Positions 9,571-17,168 of a stretch of DNA of 64,000 nt are shown here, one piece after another. The translations under genes and the position numbers were made by a program. Location of the stretch: the NCBI GenBank assembly GCA_963835165.1, contig CAWIGD010000006.1:87884-151883 (forward strand). Direction: 5' to 3'. The DNA is from VAZQ01 sp963835165. GTDB taxonomy: Bacteria; Pseudomonadota; Alphaproteobacteria; Rhizobiales; Xanthobacteraceae. Numbering within the stretch: position 1 is the first letter of the stretch; each line of letters begins with the position of its first letter. The notes under the pieces were generated by a model, which made no database searches, was not told the origin of the DNA, and saw nothing but the letters and a program-made list of their open reading frames with translations.

Positions 9571-10050
9571 ATGCGCCAGAACGCCCTCTTACGATCGCGG
9601 AAGGGCTCGGAAACCGCGGCCGCCGCCCGAAACAATGTCTCTCACGTTGCAGTGGTCAAGGCGGCGCCTGCCGAGGATCGCCACGATCATTTCGCCGTTC
9701 GCGACGGCGTGCGTTGCGCCGGCGTGCACCTCATCATCGATCTGCATGGGGCCGAAGGTCTCAACGACATCGATCTGATCGAGGCGACGTTGCGACGCTG
9801 CGTGGAGGCCGCACAGGCAACGCTCCTGCATATTCACGTGCACCATTTCCAGCCGAATGGGGTGTCGGGAGTGGCGGTGCTGGCCGAGAGCCATATCTCG
9901 ATCCACACCTGGCCTGACGCAGGCTATGCGGCCCTTGATGTGTTCATGTGCGGCAACGCCACGCCGGACGCTTGCATCCCCGTGCTGCGGGAGGCCTTCA
10001 GGGCGCAGCGCGTCGACGTCAACGAAATTCTGCGCGGGCGCGTCCCCTAA
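9571..10050 (+). CDS. speD: S-adenosylmethionine decarboxylase proenzyme
   Basis: This enzyme makes decarboxylated SAM, the aminopropyl donor for spermidine. The 159-residue protein contains the conserved 'AESHISIHTWPDAGYAALD': the chain cleaves itself before Ser107, which becomes the pyruvoyl cofactor. 'VFMCGNATPDA' then matches the prokaryotic class 1 family. The N-terminus is about 45 residues longer than the shortest homologues. The ATG at 9571 is chosen because it follows a GAGGACGG stretch; a longer reading frame upstream is antisense to the amidohydrolase region and not conserved in style. It is followed after about 60 bases by speE, giving the usual speD-speE order. Confidence 0.93.
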   Translation: MRQNALLRSRKGSETAAAARNNVSHVAVVKAAPAEDRHDHFAVRDGVRCAGVHLIIDLHGAEGLNDIDLIEATLRRCVEAAQATLLHIHVHHFQPNGVSGVAVLAESHISIHTWPDAGYAALDVFMCGNATPDACIPVLREAFRAQRVDVNEILRGRVP

Positions 10051-10111
10051 GCACCGGACGGACGACAGGTCACAGGCGGCGGGACGCCCCGTCGCCGTCG
10101 TTTGTCATTTG

Positions 10112-11056
10112 ATGTCGATCATGGCCGGAAAACGCCAGATTCCCGAGACGCTGTTCGACGACCTCGGCTTCCGCATGACCTATGAGGCCAAGCGGGTAAT
10201 CTATGAGGCGCATACCGAGCATCAGCATCTCGTCCTGTTCGAGCACCCTTTCTTCGGCAAGATCCTGATGCTCGATGGCGCGACGCAGGTCACGACTGCG
10301 GATGAGTTTGTCTACCACGAGATGATGACCCATGTGCCGATCCTCGCCCACGGCAATGCCAGGGAAGTGCTGATCGTTGGCGGCGGCGACTGCGGTATTG
10401 CGGAAGAGGTGCTCAAGCACAAGGCGGTCAAGCGCCTCACCCAGGTCGAGATCGACGCGTCCGTGGTCGAGTTCTCCAAAGAGCATTTTCCGGAATTCAC
10501 CGAGCCCGTGCTCGCCGACAAGCGCTTCGATCTGGTCATTGCCGACGGCATGAAATACGTCGCCAGGACCGATCGTCGTTTCGACGTGATCATCGTCGAC
10601 TCCACCGATCCCCATGGGCCCGGCAAAGTCCTGTTCAGTCAGAAATTCTACGCCGAATGCAGACGCTGCATGACCGCCGGCGGGGTTATGGTCACGCAGA
10701 ACGGCGTTCCGATGTTTCAATCGGACGAACTCACGTCCGCCATCGTCAAGTTTCGCAAGTTGTTCGCCGATGGCTATTGCTATGTCGCGGCGATCCCGAC
10801 CTATGTCGGCGGCCATATGGCCATGGGTTGGGCCACGAACAATACCAAGATGCGCCAGCTCTCGGTCAAGACCATCGCCGAGCGCTACCGCAAGGCGGGC
10901 CGTTTCCAAACCAAATATTGGACCCCGGAGGTGCACGTGGCAGCGTTCGCGCTGCCACGTTTCATTGCCGAGAACGTGGCGAAAGCAAATCGCTTGGCCC
11001 GTCGTGCGGGCGCCGAGTCTAGGTCGCGGCCAACTCGTTCGCGACGTCGAAATTGA
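10112..11056 (+). CDS. speE: Spermidine synthase (polyamine aminopropyltransferase)
   Basis: Transfers the aminopropyl group from decarboxylated SAM to putrescine in the cytoplasm. The 314-residue protein has the N-terminal beta domain ('EHPFFGKILMLDGATQVT', 'DEFVYHEMMTHVP'), the nucleotide loop 'IVGGGDCGIAEEVL' near residue 90, and the family motif 'DSTDPHGPGKVLFSQKFY' with the catalytic Asp. 'PTYVGGHMAMGWATN' follows near the end. Starts at 10112 and 10121 are both possible. The last 38 bases overlap the end of the convergent VOC gene. The C-terminal tail is rich in Arg and is probably a by-product of that overlap. It forms an operon with speD. Confidence 0.95.
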   Translation: MSIMAGKRQIPETLFDDLGFRMTYEAKRVIYEAHTEHQHLVLFEHPFFGKILMLDGATQVTTADEFVYHEMMTHVPILAHGNAREVLIVGGGDCGIAEEVLKHKAVKRLTQVEIDASVVEFSKEHFPEFTEPVLADKRFDLVIADGMKYVARTDRRFDVIIVDSTDPHGPGKVLFSQKFYAECRRCMTAGGVMVTQNGVPMFQSDELTSAIVKFRKLFADGYCYVAAIPTYVGGHMAMGWATNNTKMRQLSVKTIAERYRKAGRFQTKYWTPEVHVAAFALPRFIAENVAKANRLARRAGAESRSRPTRSRRRN

Positions 11057-11420
11057 GCTCGATCAGCACATTGTTCGGATCGTTTACGAAGATCTGCCGA
11101 CGCGAGCTGTTCGGCACCTCATTGACACGAAACGATACGCCTTTTTGCGCGAGGTGCCGCTTCATCGCTTCAAAGCCACGACTGCCGAAGGCGACGTGGT
11201 CGATGACGCCGGAATCCGGGCGCTGCGGCTGATCGGTGGGTGAGATATCATTGAGGTGCAGTACCGGGTGGCCTTCGCTGTAAAGCCACGCGCCTGGGAA
11301 GTCGAACGGCGGACGTGGCCCGTTCACGAGACCCAAGATCTCTTCATAGAAGCGAACGGTGTCGCCGAGGTTGCGGGTCGAAACATTGTAGTGATCGAGC
11401 ACACCGACGCTCATGCTCAT
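11019..11420 (-). CDS. VOC family protein (glyoxalase/bleomycin-resistance fold)
   Basis: A protein of 133 residues beginning MSMSVGVLDHYNVSTRNLGD and showing one vicinal-oxygen-chelate domain: 'VLDHYNVSTRNLGDTVRFY' with the first metal-ligand His, 'HPVLHLNDIS', 'DHVAFGSRGFEAMKRHL' and 'IFVNDPNNVLIELNFD' with the final Glu ligand. Such enzymes include lactoylglutathione lyases and ring-cleavage dioxygenases, and the specific reaction cannot be assigned. The start at 11420 is preferred because the codons upstream are Arg/Pro-rich and unlike the family. It converges with speE, overlapping it by 38 bases at the 3' ends. Confidence 0.85.
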   Translation of the reverse strand: MSMSVGVLDHYNVSTRNLGDTVRFYEEILGLVNGPRPPFDFPGAWLYSEGHPVLHLNDISPTDQPQRPDSGVIDHVAFGSRGFEAMKRHLAQKGVSFRVNEVPNSSRRQIFVNDPNNVLIELNFDVANELAAT

Positions 11421-11582
11421 TTCGCTTCTCCGTTCTGGGCCTCTCCTCAAGCCAAGTTTGCGCCGAGGAGCCCGGCCTGACAAGCCGCCCGTGCCGTGCC
11501 GCCCCGGTCGCGTTTTGGGCAAGATTGCGAGCGATGGAAGAAGGCGTCATCATGCTGTCTCGAGGCAACTCTGGGTGATTTC

Positions 11583-11864
11583 ATGGCGTTCGATCGCTGC
11601 TATTGGCTGCCCGCACTGAAGGTCGCCGTTGCACTGGGCACGCTTGCCGGCACGGCAGAGTTGTCTGCGACCGCCGCAAGAGCCGATTGGGCCCGGCCTG
11701 CGCCCTGGTGCGCGAACCTGGGCGGACGCGATGGTGGCTGGGACTGCGGCTACTACACGTTCGACCAATGCATGGCGACGGCCAGGGGATTGGGGGGAAG
11801 TTGCGCGCCCAATCCGCGCGCCTTGGCCGCGCCGAAGCCGCCGCCGCGCCGCGTGCGCAGATAG
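11583..11864 (+). CDS. DUF3551 family small secreted protein
   Basis: A protein of 93 residues with a hydrophobic leader ('LKVAVALGTLAGTAELSA', 'ARA') and a short mature part with three Cys-bearing motifs: 'PAPWCANLGGRDGG', 'CGYYTFDQCMATARGLGG' and 'SCAPNP'. This is the pattern of DUF3551, a family abundant in Bradyrhizobium and relatives; the function is unknown. The ATG at 11583 begins the leader. It ends at 11864, directly abutting the convergent reductase gene (11865). Its presence is one of the best taxonomic clues for the first block. Confidence 0.85.
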   Translation: MAFDRCYWLPALKVAVALGTLAGTAELSATAARADWARPAPWCANLGGRDGGWDCGYYTFDQCMATARGLGGSCAPNPRALAAPKPPPRRVRR

Positions 11865-12425
11865 TCAGGGCACCCACGTCACGAGCGTCACTCCGGCGAC
11901 CGGATCGAGCGTCTGCGCCACGCCAGGATGCAGCCCATGGCTCGCCAGGACGTCTTCAGGGGTGCGACGGGGCGAAAGATCTCGAAAGACGGGGCGACCG
12001 CCGGGAAGCCGCGCCTGCGCGACGCGGGTGAGATGGAAGGCATCATAGCCCGCCTCCCAGAACAGCGCGTAGACATCGGCGCCACCGATGACGGCAAGGG
12101 AGCCTGAAGGCGAGCCGAACGCGCTCCAGGCTTCAGCGAGCGAGGCACCCCTCGGGTTCCACAGGAGGGCGTTGGGGTAAGCCGGCGCGGGCGCCAGGCT
12201 GGCCACACGGCTGGTCACGACCAGTCGGCGGCGCCGCGCCGCGTTGGGACCGCCTTCGTGCGAGCGGCGCCCGTGGACGACGACTGCCGCCCGGTCCAGC
12301 CCAGCGTGGAAAAACTCCTGGTCCGCGTCGATCTTGAGTGCCTCCGGCATGTGGCCGGCCGCATCGGCGATCTTGCCATCGGCGGAAATGATGGCGAAGG
12401 CCTCGATACGGCTTGGGGCCGGCAT
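11865..12425 (-). CDS. Dihydrofolate reductase-like / RibD C-terminal domain reductase
   Basis: A protein of 186 residues resembling the DHFR/RibD-C fold: 'IEAFAIISADGKIADAAGHM' at the N-terminus, a central 'AAVVVHGRRSHEG', and 'LAVIGGADVYALFWEAGYD', the GG-containing nucleotide-binding turn of the family. Members reduce pyrimidine or pterin-like substrates with NADPH, but many stand alone without assigned substrate. It is not the folA type, since the substrate-binding Asp context of true DHFR is absent. It lies upstream, on the same strand, of nothing obviously related; the small membrane gene at 12442 lies just before its start. The start ATG at 12425 fits the conserved N-terminus. Confidence 0.8.
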   Translation of the reverse strand: MPAPSRIEAFAIISADGKIADAAGHMPEALKIDADQEFFHAGLDRAAVVVHGRRSHEGGPNAARRRRLVVTSRVASLAPAPAYPNALLWNPRGASLAEAWSAFGSPSGSLAVIGGADVYALFWEAGYDAFHLTRVAQARLPGGRPVFRDLSPRRTPEDVLASHGLHPGVAQTLDPVAGVTLVTWVP

Positions 12426-12441
12426 GCCGAGCGGCGAGCGC

Positions 12442-12603
12442 TCAGAATACGGCGAGGTATTTCAACAATGAAATAACGCCAATGATGATGACGATGATGC
12501 GCACGATCTGCTTGGCGCGGCCATCGATCGGGAGCATGTTGACGAGGTAAAGGACCAGGATGATGACCAGGAAGGTGATCAGCACGCCAATGATGACGTT
12601 CAT
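12442..12603 (-). CDS. Small membrane protein, Thivi_2564-like
   Basis: A 53-residue protein starting MNVIIGVLITFLVIILVLYL and made of two hydrophobic segments (about residues 2-22 and 33-50) around a short polar loop, 'NMLPIDGRAKQIVR'. This 'INMLPLDGR.KQI.R' loop is what I recall of the Thivi_2564 family of tiny two-helix membrane proteins found across Proteobacteria; the function is unknown. It is shorter than usual gene-finding limits. The ATG at 12601-12603 is followed by an uninterrupted frame to a TGA at 12442-12444. It lies 16 bases upstream of the reductase and may share its transcript. Confidence 0.75.
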   Translation of the reverse strand: MNVIIGVLITFLVIILVLYLVNMLPIDGRAKQIVRIIVIIIGVISLLKYLAVF

Positions 12604-12756
12604 GCGTATGACCCTTTCAGCATGGAGTCTTTTGGCCTGAGATCGGCCAGGAGCAGCAATATCCTATCGGGTTTCCCCGCCGCTGGCACGGGGGGTGCGA
12701 AAATGGTTCGGACCTCAGGACGGCTGACGATGGCCGGTATCTGCTTCAAAAATGCT

Positions 12757-13119
12757 CTATGAGCGGCCGTTCGGCCTGCGCGGCGGCAACGGGGAGGGAG
12801 GCAGGATTCCCATGCGGGCAGCAACCTCCGGCGGCACGCCGTAATCGCGGAGCACGTAACGCATATCGCGGAGCCCGCAAGCCTCGCGCTGCACTGCGAA
12901 ATGCCAGAGGGCGACACTTGCCTCGCCGACGAGCGCAGCCCGCAATTGCCGCTGTTCTGCTGATGCCGCTTCGCGCGCATGGCTGGCGTCGAACTGTGCG
13001 AGCGCAGCGAGCCTTGCTTCGAGGGTCCGTCCCAGTCTGCCAAGCGCCGACGCCTTCTCCTGCGCGAATTCATCTTCGATCAGGTCGATGAAGGTAGGGT
13101 TGGTCTTGCGATGGAGCAT
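12757..13119 (-). CDS. Hypothetical protein, DUF6665-like
   Basis: A 120-residue soluble protein beginning MLHRKTNPTFIDLIEDEFAQ. A helical N-terminal half ('EKASALGRLGRTLEARLAAL') is followed by 'VALWHFAVQREACGLRDM', then 'VLRDYGVPPEVAARMG' near the end. This reminds me of DUF6665, seen in Bradyrhizobium and other Rhizobiales, but I cannot confirm the family. No catalytic motif is apparent. The alternative frame on the same strand (12600-13073) is low-complexity Arg/Ser and was discarded. It is divergent from the ABC receptor gene at 13280. Confidence 0.65.
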   Translation of the reverse strand: MLHRKTNPTFIDLIEDEFAQEKASALGRLGRTLEARLAALAQFDASHAREAASAEQRQLRAALVGEASVALWHFAVQREACGLRDMRYVLRDYGVPPEVAARMGILPPSPLPPRRPNGRS

Positions 13120-13279
13120 CGATGAATCCGCTGAGGTGTTGGCCCATCATTTACCGGCGACGATCCCCCTGTCGAGTGCAAATCCCGACGAGGAGGCTCG
13201 CTTGAAGGCGACACGGGTATCGGTTCATATGTTTCCTGCCGCGGCAATTTTGGCGGGCAGCGACGTGGGAGGAGCGATA

Positions 13280-14233
13280 ATGACAAGGACAAAATTGATT
13301 GCGGCGGTGTGCACGCTCGCGATAGCCGTCGGCGCCGGCAGCGACGCCTGGTCGCAGGAGACTTTGAAGGTTGCGATTCCCCAGCGCGGTGCCTGGGACG
13401 CGGGCGTCGCCGAACTCGGCCAGCGCGGCGGCATCTTCAAGAAGCACGGGCTCAATCTTGACATCCTCTACGTCCAAGCCGGCCCGGAGTCGATCCAGGC
13501 GGTGATCGGCGGCAGCATGGATATCGCGACCGCTGCCGGCGTGTCCGCCGCCGTGGGCACCTTCGCCAAGGGCGCGCCGATCCGCATCATCGGCAGCGAA
13601 ATGATCGGCGCCCCCGATCTGTATTGGTACGTGCCCGCCAATTCGCCGATCCAGAAGATCGAGGATTTCAACGGCAAGACGGTCGCTTATTCCTTGACCG
13701 GTTCGTCGAGCCATGCCGCGCTGCTCGCGCTTATTGCGCAATACAAGCTCACGGCGAAGCCGACATCGACCGGAAATATCGCGTCGACGATCACGCAGAC
13801 CATGACGGGGCAAGTCGATGTCGGCTTCGGCGCGGCGCCGTTCGGTCTCGACCTCGCGGACGAGGGCAAAATCCGGATCATTGCTACGGGTAACGACGTC
13901 GCATCGCTGCGCACACGGACGGTGCGCGTCAACCTGACCAACGTGAATACACTGCAAAATCGCCGCGATGCGATCACCCGGTTCAATCGCGCCTATCAGG
14001 ACACGGTCGCGTGGATGTATTCCGACCCGGCCGCGCTCAAGATATATGCCGAATACTCCAATCTGCCCGAGAAGATCGTCTTGCGGGTGCGCGATCTCAT
14101 TCCGAAGGAAAGCCTGGCGGTCGACCGTGTCGAGGGCATCGATCAGATCATGGCGGACGCGGTGGCAGGAAAGTTCATTCCAGCGCCGCTGACGTCCGAA
14201 CAGGTGAAGGAACTGGTGCAGATTCCGAAATGA
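13280..14233 (+). CDS. ABC transporter substrate-binding protein, NMT1/SsuA-like
   Basis: A periplasmic binding protein of 317 residues. The leader 'LIAAVCTLAIAVGAGSDAWS' ends near 'WSQE', followed by 'LKVAIPQRGAWDAGVAELG', 'GIFKKHGLNLDILYVQAGPE' and 'VIGGSMDIATAAGVSAAVG', the typical NMT1/THI5-like order of receptors for sulfonates, nitrate, taurine or pyrimidine precursors. The ATG at 13280 follows 'GGGAGGAGCG', a strong ribosome site, and begins directly at the leader; an upstream in-frame extension to 13088 overlaps the divergent gene and is rejected. No permease or ATPase lies beside it, so it is an orphan receptor here. The ligand is unknown. Confidence 0.88.
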   Translation: MTRTKLIAAVCTLAIAVGAGSDAWSQETLKVAIPQRGAWDAGVAELGQRGGIFKKHGLNLDILYVQAGPESIQAVIGGSMDIATAAGVSAAVGTFAKGAPIRIIGSEMIGAPDLYWYVPANSPIQKIEDFNGKTVAYSLTGSSSHAALLALIAQYKLTAKPTSTGNIASTITQTMTGQVDVGFGAAPFGLDLADEGKIRIIATGNDVASLRTRTVRVNLTNVNTLQNRRDAITRFNRAYQDTVAWMYSDPAALKIYAEYSNLPEKIVLRVRDLIPKESLAVDRVEGIDQIMADAVAGKFIPAPLTSEQVKELVQIPK

Positions 14234-14306
14234 GGTGGCCGTCGGATGGCTGAGCGAAACTCCAGGCGCTCGCCCGTTAGAAGACAAAGCAGTGCTTTCG
14301 CGCTGC

Positions 14307-14528
14307 TCATTTCGTCCGGCGAGACTTCACGAGCCGATAAGGATACCGATCGCGGATATGAGCGTTGAAAAATCTGCCGTACAATTCAGCCGCGAGGAAA
14401 GCACGACAGAGCGGCACGGGCACGCCTTCATAAGCATAGGTCTTGCCGCCCACGAAGGTAACAAAGAGCGTCGCGTCATTCGCCTCATACCAGATACGCA
14501 GAACGGCGGAAGAGGCGGTGGCAACCAT
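14307..14528 (-). CDS. KTSC domain-containing protein
   Basis: A 73-residue protein consisting of a single KTSC domain: 'VLRIWYEANDATLFVTFVGG' followed by 'TYAYEGVPVPL', and the diagnostic C-terminal 'FNAHIRDRYPYRLV'. KTSC domains often accompany RNA-, lysyl-tRNA- or repair-related proteins, but free-standing ones have no established role. Length and motif order are normal, and the start ATG at 14526-14528 agrees with homologous N-termini. It is convergent with the ABC receptor gene (14233), leaving about 70 bases between them. Confidence 0.85.
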   Translation of the reverse strand: MVATASSAVLRIWYEANDATLFVTFVGGKTYAYEGVPVPLCRAFLAAELYGRFFNAHIRDRYPYRLVKSRRTK

Positions 14529-14645
14529 GTGCTGTCAACGCGGAGCTCAGCTCTGAGTTTCCAACCTTTGGATGCAGGCGCGGCACGTGTCGTGCTCAAG
14601 AGCGCGGCGCTGGCGCGCCGCGCTTGGCCGTGAACCGCGGGCCGT

Positions 14646-15466
14646 TCAGCTCAGTACTTTGTATTTCTTGAACCACGCGATCATCTCTTTCCATGCTTCC
14701 TCGGCGGCCTCCTTGCGGTAGCTCGCGCGATAATCGGCATGGAAACCGTGCGGCGCACCCTGATAGACTTTGATCTCGAAAGTCTTTCCCGCGCTCTGCA
14801 GCGCGGACTTCATCGCATCCACCTGAGTCAGGGGAATGCCTTGATCCGCCTCGCCATAGAGGCCGAGCACCGGCGCCTGCATCTGGGGCGCAAGCGCGGT
14901 CGGGCTCTTAGGCCAGATCGACGCTTGCGTGTCGGGGTCGACGAGCGAGCCGTAGAACGCGACGCCGGCCTTGAGGTCCTTATTGTGGGCGGCGTACTCC
15001 CAGACCGTGCGTCCGCCGCGGCAGAAGCCCATGATGCCGAGCCGGTTGGTATCGCCGCCCTGCGACTTGGCCCACGCCGCCGTGGCGTCGAGGTCGGAGA
15101 GAAGCTCGGCATCCGGCTTGCTGTTGACGATTGGCATGAGTTTCGGCATCTCGGTGATCTTGGTGAGATCCTCGCCCTTGCGGAAATAATAGTCCGGCGC
15201 AATCGCGAACGCGCCGAGCTTGCCAAGTCGCCGCGTGACGTCCCTGATGTATTCGTGCAGTCCGAAAATCTCCATTGCGACCATGATCACGGGCGGATTC
15301 TGCACATTGGCGGGACGGGCATAGTAGATCGGCATTTCGCCATCGGCGACCTTGACCTTGGCCTCACCGACAGTCAGGCCGTCGTGTCGGTCTGGATGGC
15401 GTCGGCGCGAACAGGTCCTGCGGCGAGCGTATAGCCCGCGGCGGTCGCGGCCGAGGTGGCGAGGAA
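14646..15466 (-). pseudogene. Dienelactone hydrolase family protein, copy 1 (5' end lost, frameshifted)
   Basis: A near-duplicate of the intact gene at 20928-21827, keeping the catalytic parts: 'IMGFCRGGRTVWEYA' with the Cys nucleophile, 'LGLYGEADQGIP' with the Asp, and 'YQGAPHGFHADYR' with the His. A base missing at about 15382 (copy 2 reads GTTCGTG, here GTCGTG) breaks the frame just after the Tat leader. Homology then ends at about 15466, where the first 20 codons are replaced by a DNA-ligase scrap. The 230 bases from about 15151 to 15381 match copy 2 with no difference I can see, whereas the 500 bases below have dozens of scattered differences. It is probably non-functional. Confidence 0.85.
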
Positions 15467-15515
15467 GAACCCGCCCCCGCCTCCCACCAAAGCGCCGCAA
15501 TCGCCAACTGCGGAG

Positions 15516-15709
15516 CGTGGGCTGCACGAGATCAAACACGACGGCTTCCGCATCATCGCGAGCAAGGAGGGTGCTCGCGTGCGGCTCTACAGCCGCCCCT
15601 GGCAACACCTGACGGACCGCTTCCCCCTCATCATCGAAGCACTGGCCAAGCTGCGTTCTCGTTCCTGCATCATCGACGGCGAGGCGGTGTGCTGCGGCGG
15701 CGACGGTGT
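15516..15709 (+). pseudogene. ATP-dependent DNA ligase (LigD-type) internal fragment
   Basis: An internal piece of about 65 residues with 'GLHEIKHDGFRIIASKEGAR', the nucleotidyltransferase motif I whose Lys in 'KHDG' takes the AMP in ATP-dependent ligases, then 'RFPLIIEALAKLRSRSCIID' and 'GEAVCCGGDGV', motif III-like. No start, and none of the remaining motifs, is present. It is wedged between the broken end of the dienelactone hydrolase gene and the truncated tnpB, so it looks like debris of rearrangement. LigD-type repair ligases are common in Bradyrhizobium-like genomes, so a local origin is likely. Confidence 0.75.
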
Positions 15710-17029
15710 ACGTGCAAGCTGGTCGCGGGAGCTACCAAGGAGGGACTCGACCTGCACTCGCACTCGGCGAAACGCGTCTGCATCCAGTACGACAAGTCCC
15801 GCCGTCAGCATAAGAAGCCATGGCTGCGCTGGCGCTCCCGACGCTCACTCGGCTGGGTCCCGTTCAGTACTGGCCACGTTCAACTCGCGATGGTGCGTTC
15901 GTCTTCCGGGGCGAGCGCTACGAGGTCTGGCTGCATCGTCCGCTGCCGGAGGGCGCGAGAATCGGCGCGGGCTCGTTCTCCCAGGACACCCGAGGGCGCT
16001 GGTACATCAACTGCCCAGTCGAGGTCTGTGAAGGCGTATGCTTGCCAGGGTCTTGGCGATGGACTCGCAGGGTCGGCATTGACCTCGGCCTCAAGGACCT
16101 AGCGACGTTATCGACTGGCGAGAAGGTGCAGGTGCCGAAGTTCTATCGGCGGAGCGAGGAACGGCTCGCTACGGTACAGCGTGCCCGCAAGACTAAGCGT
16201 GCTCGCGCAATTCACGCCAAGATAGCCAACAGGAGGAAGGACTTTCTGCATAAGGCGAGCGCCAAACTCGCCAAGGAATACGGGTTCATCTTCGTCGGAG
16301 GTGGGCGAGCTCACGCGAACAGATTTCAGTTCGATGCCAGCGTATACGCGGGCGCGCGCGGGGGTTGAAAATCCTCGATGCGCGCTTACGATAAGGGAGG
16401 GGGTGCCATGCGCGCTCCGGCTGAGCGTCTGTTGGCGATCACGATGCGGAACTCATCGAGTATCCTTGTCAGATCGATCAGCGCACGCCCCGCGTGGACT
16501 GCCGGAATCAGCCCACCGAATGCAGGAGATGGCTGGACTGGACGTCAGAGCTGACGGTTGCCCGGATTCGTTAGCAGACCGTCAGGGCGTTGAAGCATAA
16601 AACGGATATATGAAGAGACACCAAGTCCAGTCAGAGGTCGGCATAAAATTGGGGAGGCAGAAGCCGACGGGCGTAAGCCCGTCGAAACTGGCTCAGACCA
16701 GGATGGCGAAGAGTGTGCTCGACGCCGGCTGGTCGCGCTTCAGGGACATGCTGGCGTGGAAGTTGCGGTTGCGCAGCGGTGGCATGCTCCTTGAGGTGTC
16801 GGAGCATCTTACTACCCAGACCTGCTCGGAGTGTGGTCGTCTGCCCTCTTCGAGGCCGAGAGGTATCGCGGGTCTTGGAATAAGAGAATGGACCTGCGAC
16901 GACTGCGGAGCGGTCCACGACCGGGACGTGAACGCCGCAAAGAACATTCTCCGCTGTGGGCTAACAGCGCTTGCTGAAGGAACCTCGACCTCTAGGCTGG
17001 GAAGCCCCGGCCTTCAGGCCGGGGAGTAG
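15710..17029 (+). pseudogene. tnpB: TnpB (IS200/IS605-type RNA-guided nuclease), truncated, frameshifted and interrupted
   Basis: Pieces of an IS1341-type TnpB. 'VAGATKEGLDLHSHSAKRVC' and 'KSRRQHKKPWLRWRSRRSLG' lie in one frame (about 15713-15866). 'GRWYINCPVEV', then 'VGIDLGLKDLATLSTGEKVQ' with the RuvC-I Asp, and 'KASAKLAKEYGFIFVG' lie in a second (to about 16299). After about 370 foreign bases come 'VSPSKLAQTRMAKSVLDAGW', the zinc ribbon 'TQTCSECGRLP' and 'WTCDDCGAVHDRDVNAAKNI' with the last RuvC Asp. The N-terminal helical domain is missing. In this group the middle acidic residue appears displaced to 'LEVSEHL'. TnpB uses an RNA from the element end to cut the empty donor site; this copy cannot be active as it stands. 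No TnpA is near. Confidence 0.85.
16300..16665. other. Foreign segment inside tnpB
   Basis: TnpB homology stops at about 16299 after 'FIFVG' and resumes at about 16666 with 'VSPSKLAQ', although these are neighbouring residues in intact relatives. The intervening bases contain one frame with a protein-like composition ('DAELIEYPCQIDQRTPRVD', 'ECRRWLDWTSELTVARI'), which I do not recognise. I see no terminal inverted repeats and no clear target duplication at its ends. It could be part of another gene brought in by recombination rather than a mobile element. Confidence 0.5.
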
Positions 17030-17047
17030 TCACCGGGGAGTAGTCAC
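17005..17047 (+). repeat. Right-end hairpin of the IS200/IS605-type element with a duplicated 14-mer
   Basis: Bases 17005-17024 form a perfect hairpin, CCCCGGCC-TTCA-GGCCGGGG, just inside the stop region of tnpB, where such elements place the stem recognised at the right end and the 3' end of the guide-RNA scaffold. The 14 bases CGGGGAGTAGTCAC occur twice in tandem (17020-17033 and 17034-17047). In an intact system the guide would be read from the flank right after the scaffold, here from about 17034 or 17048. Confidence 0.65.
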
Positions 17048-17168
17048 GTTTTCGCAACAGGTCTTTGAAAAAACGACGTGTCCCTGCTTTGGCACTGAGA
17101 CAGGGCTCTCCGAACGCGCGTATAAGAATCAGAGTCCAGTGTTGGTTGGGGAACCCGGGGGGCGAGCC

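Noticed and set aside
13151..14287. 378-codon antisense frame opposite the NMT1-like receptor
   Set aside because: The sense gene has a signal peptide, a ribosome site and family motifs; the antisense is a codon-bias artefact.
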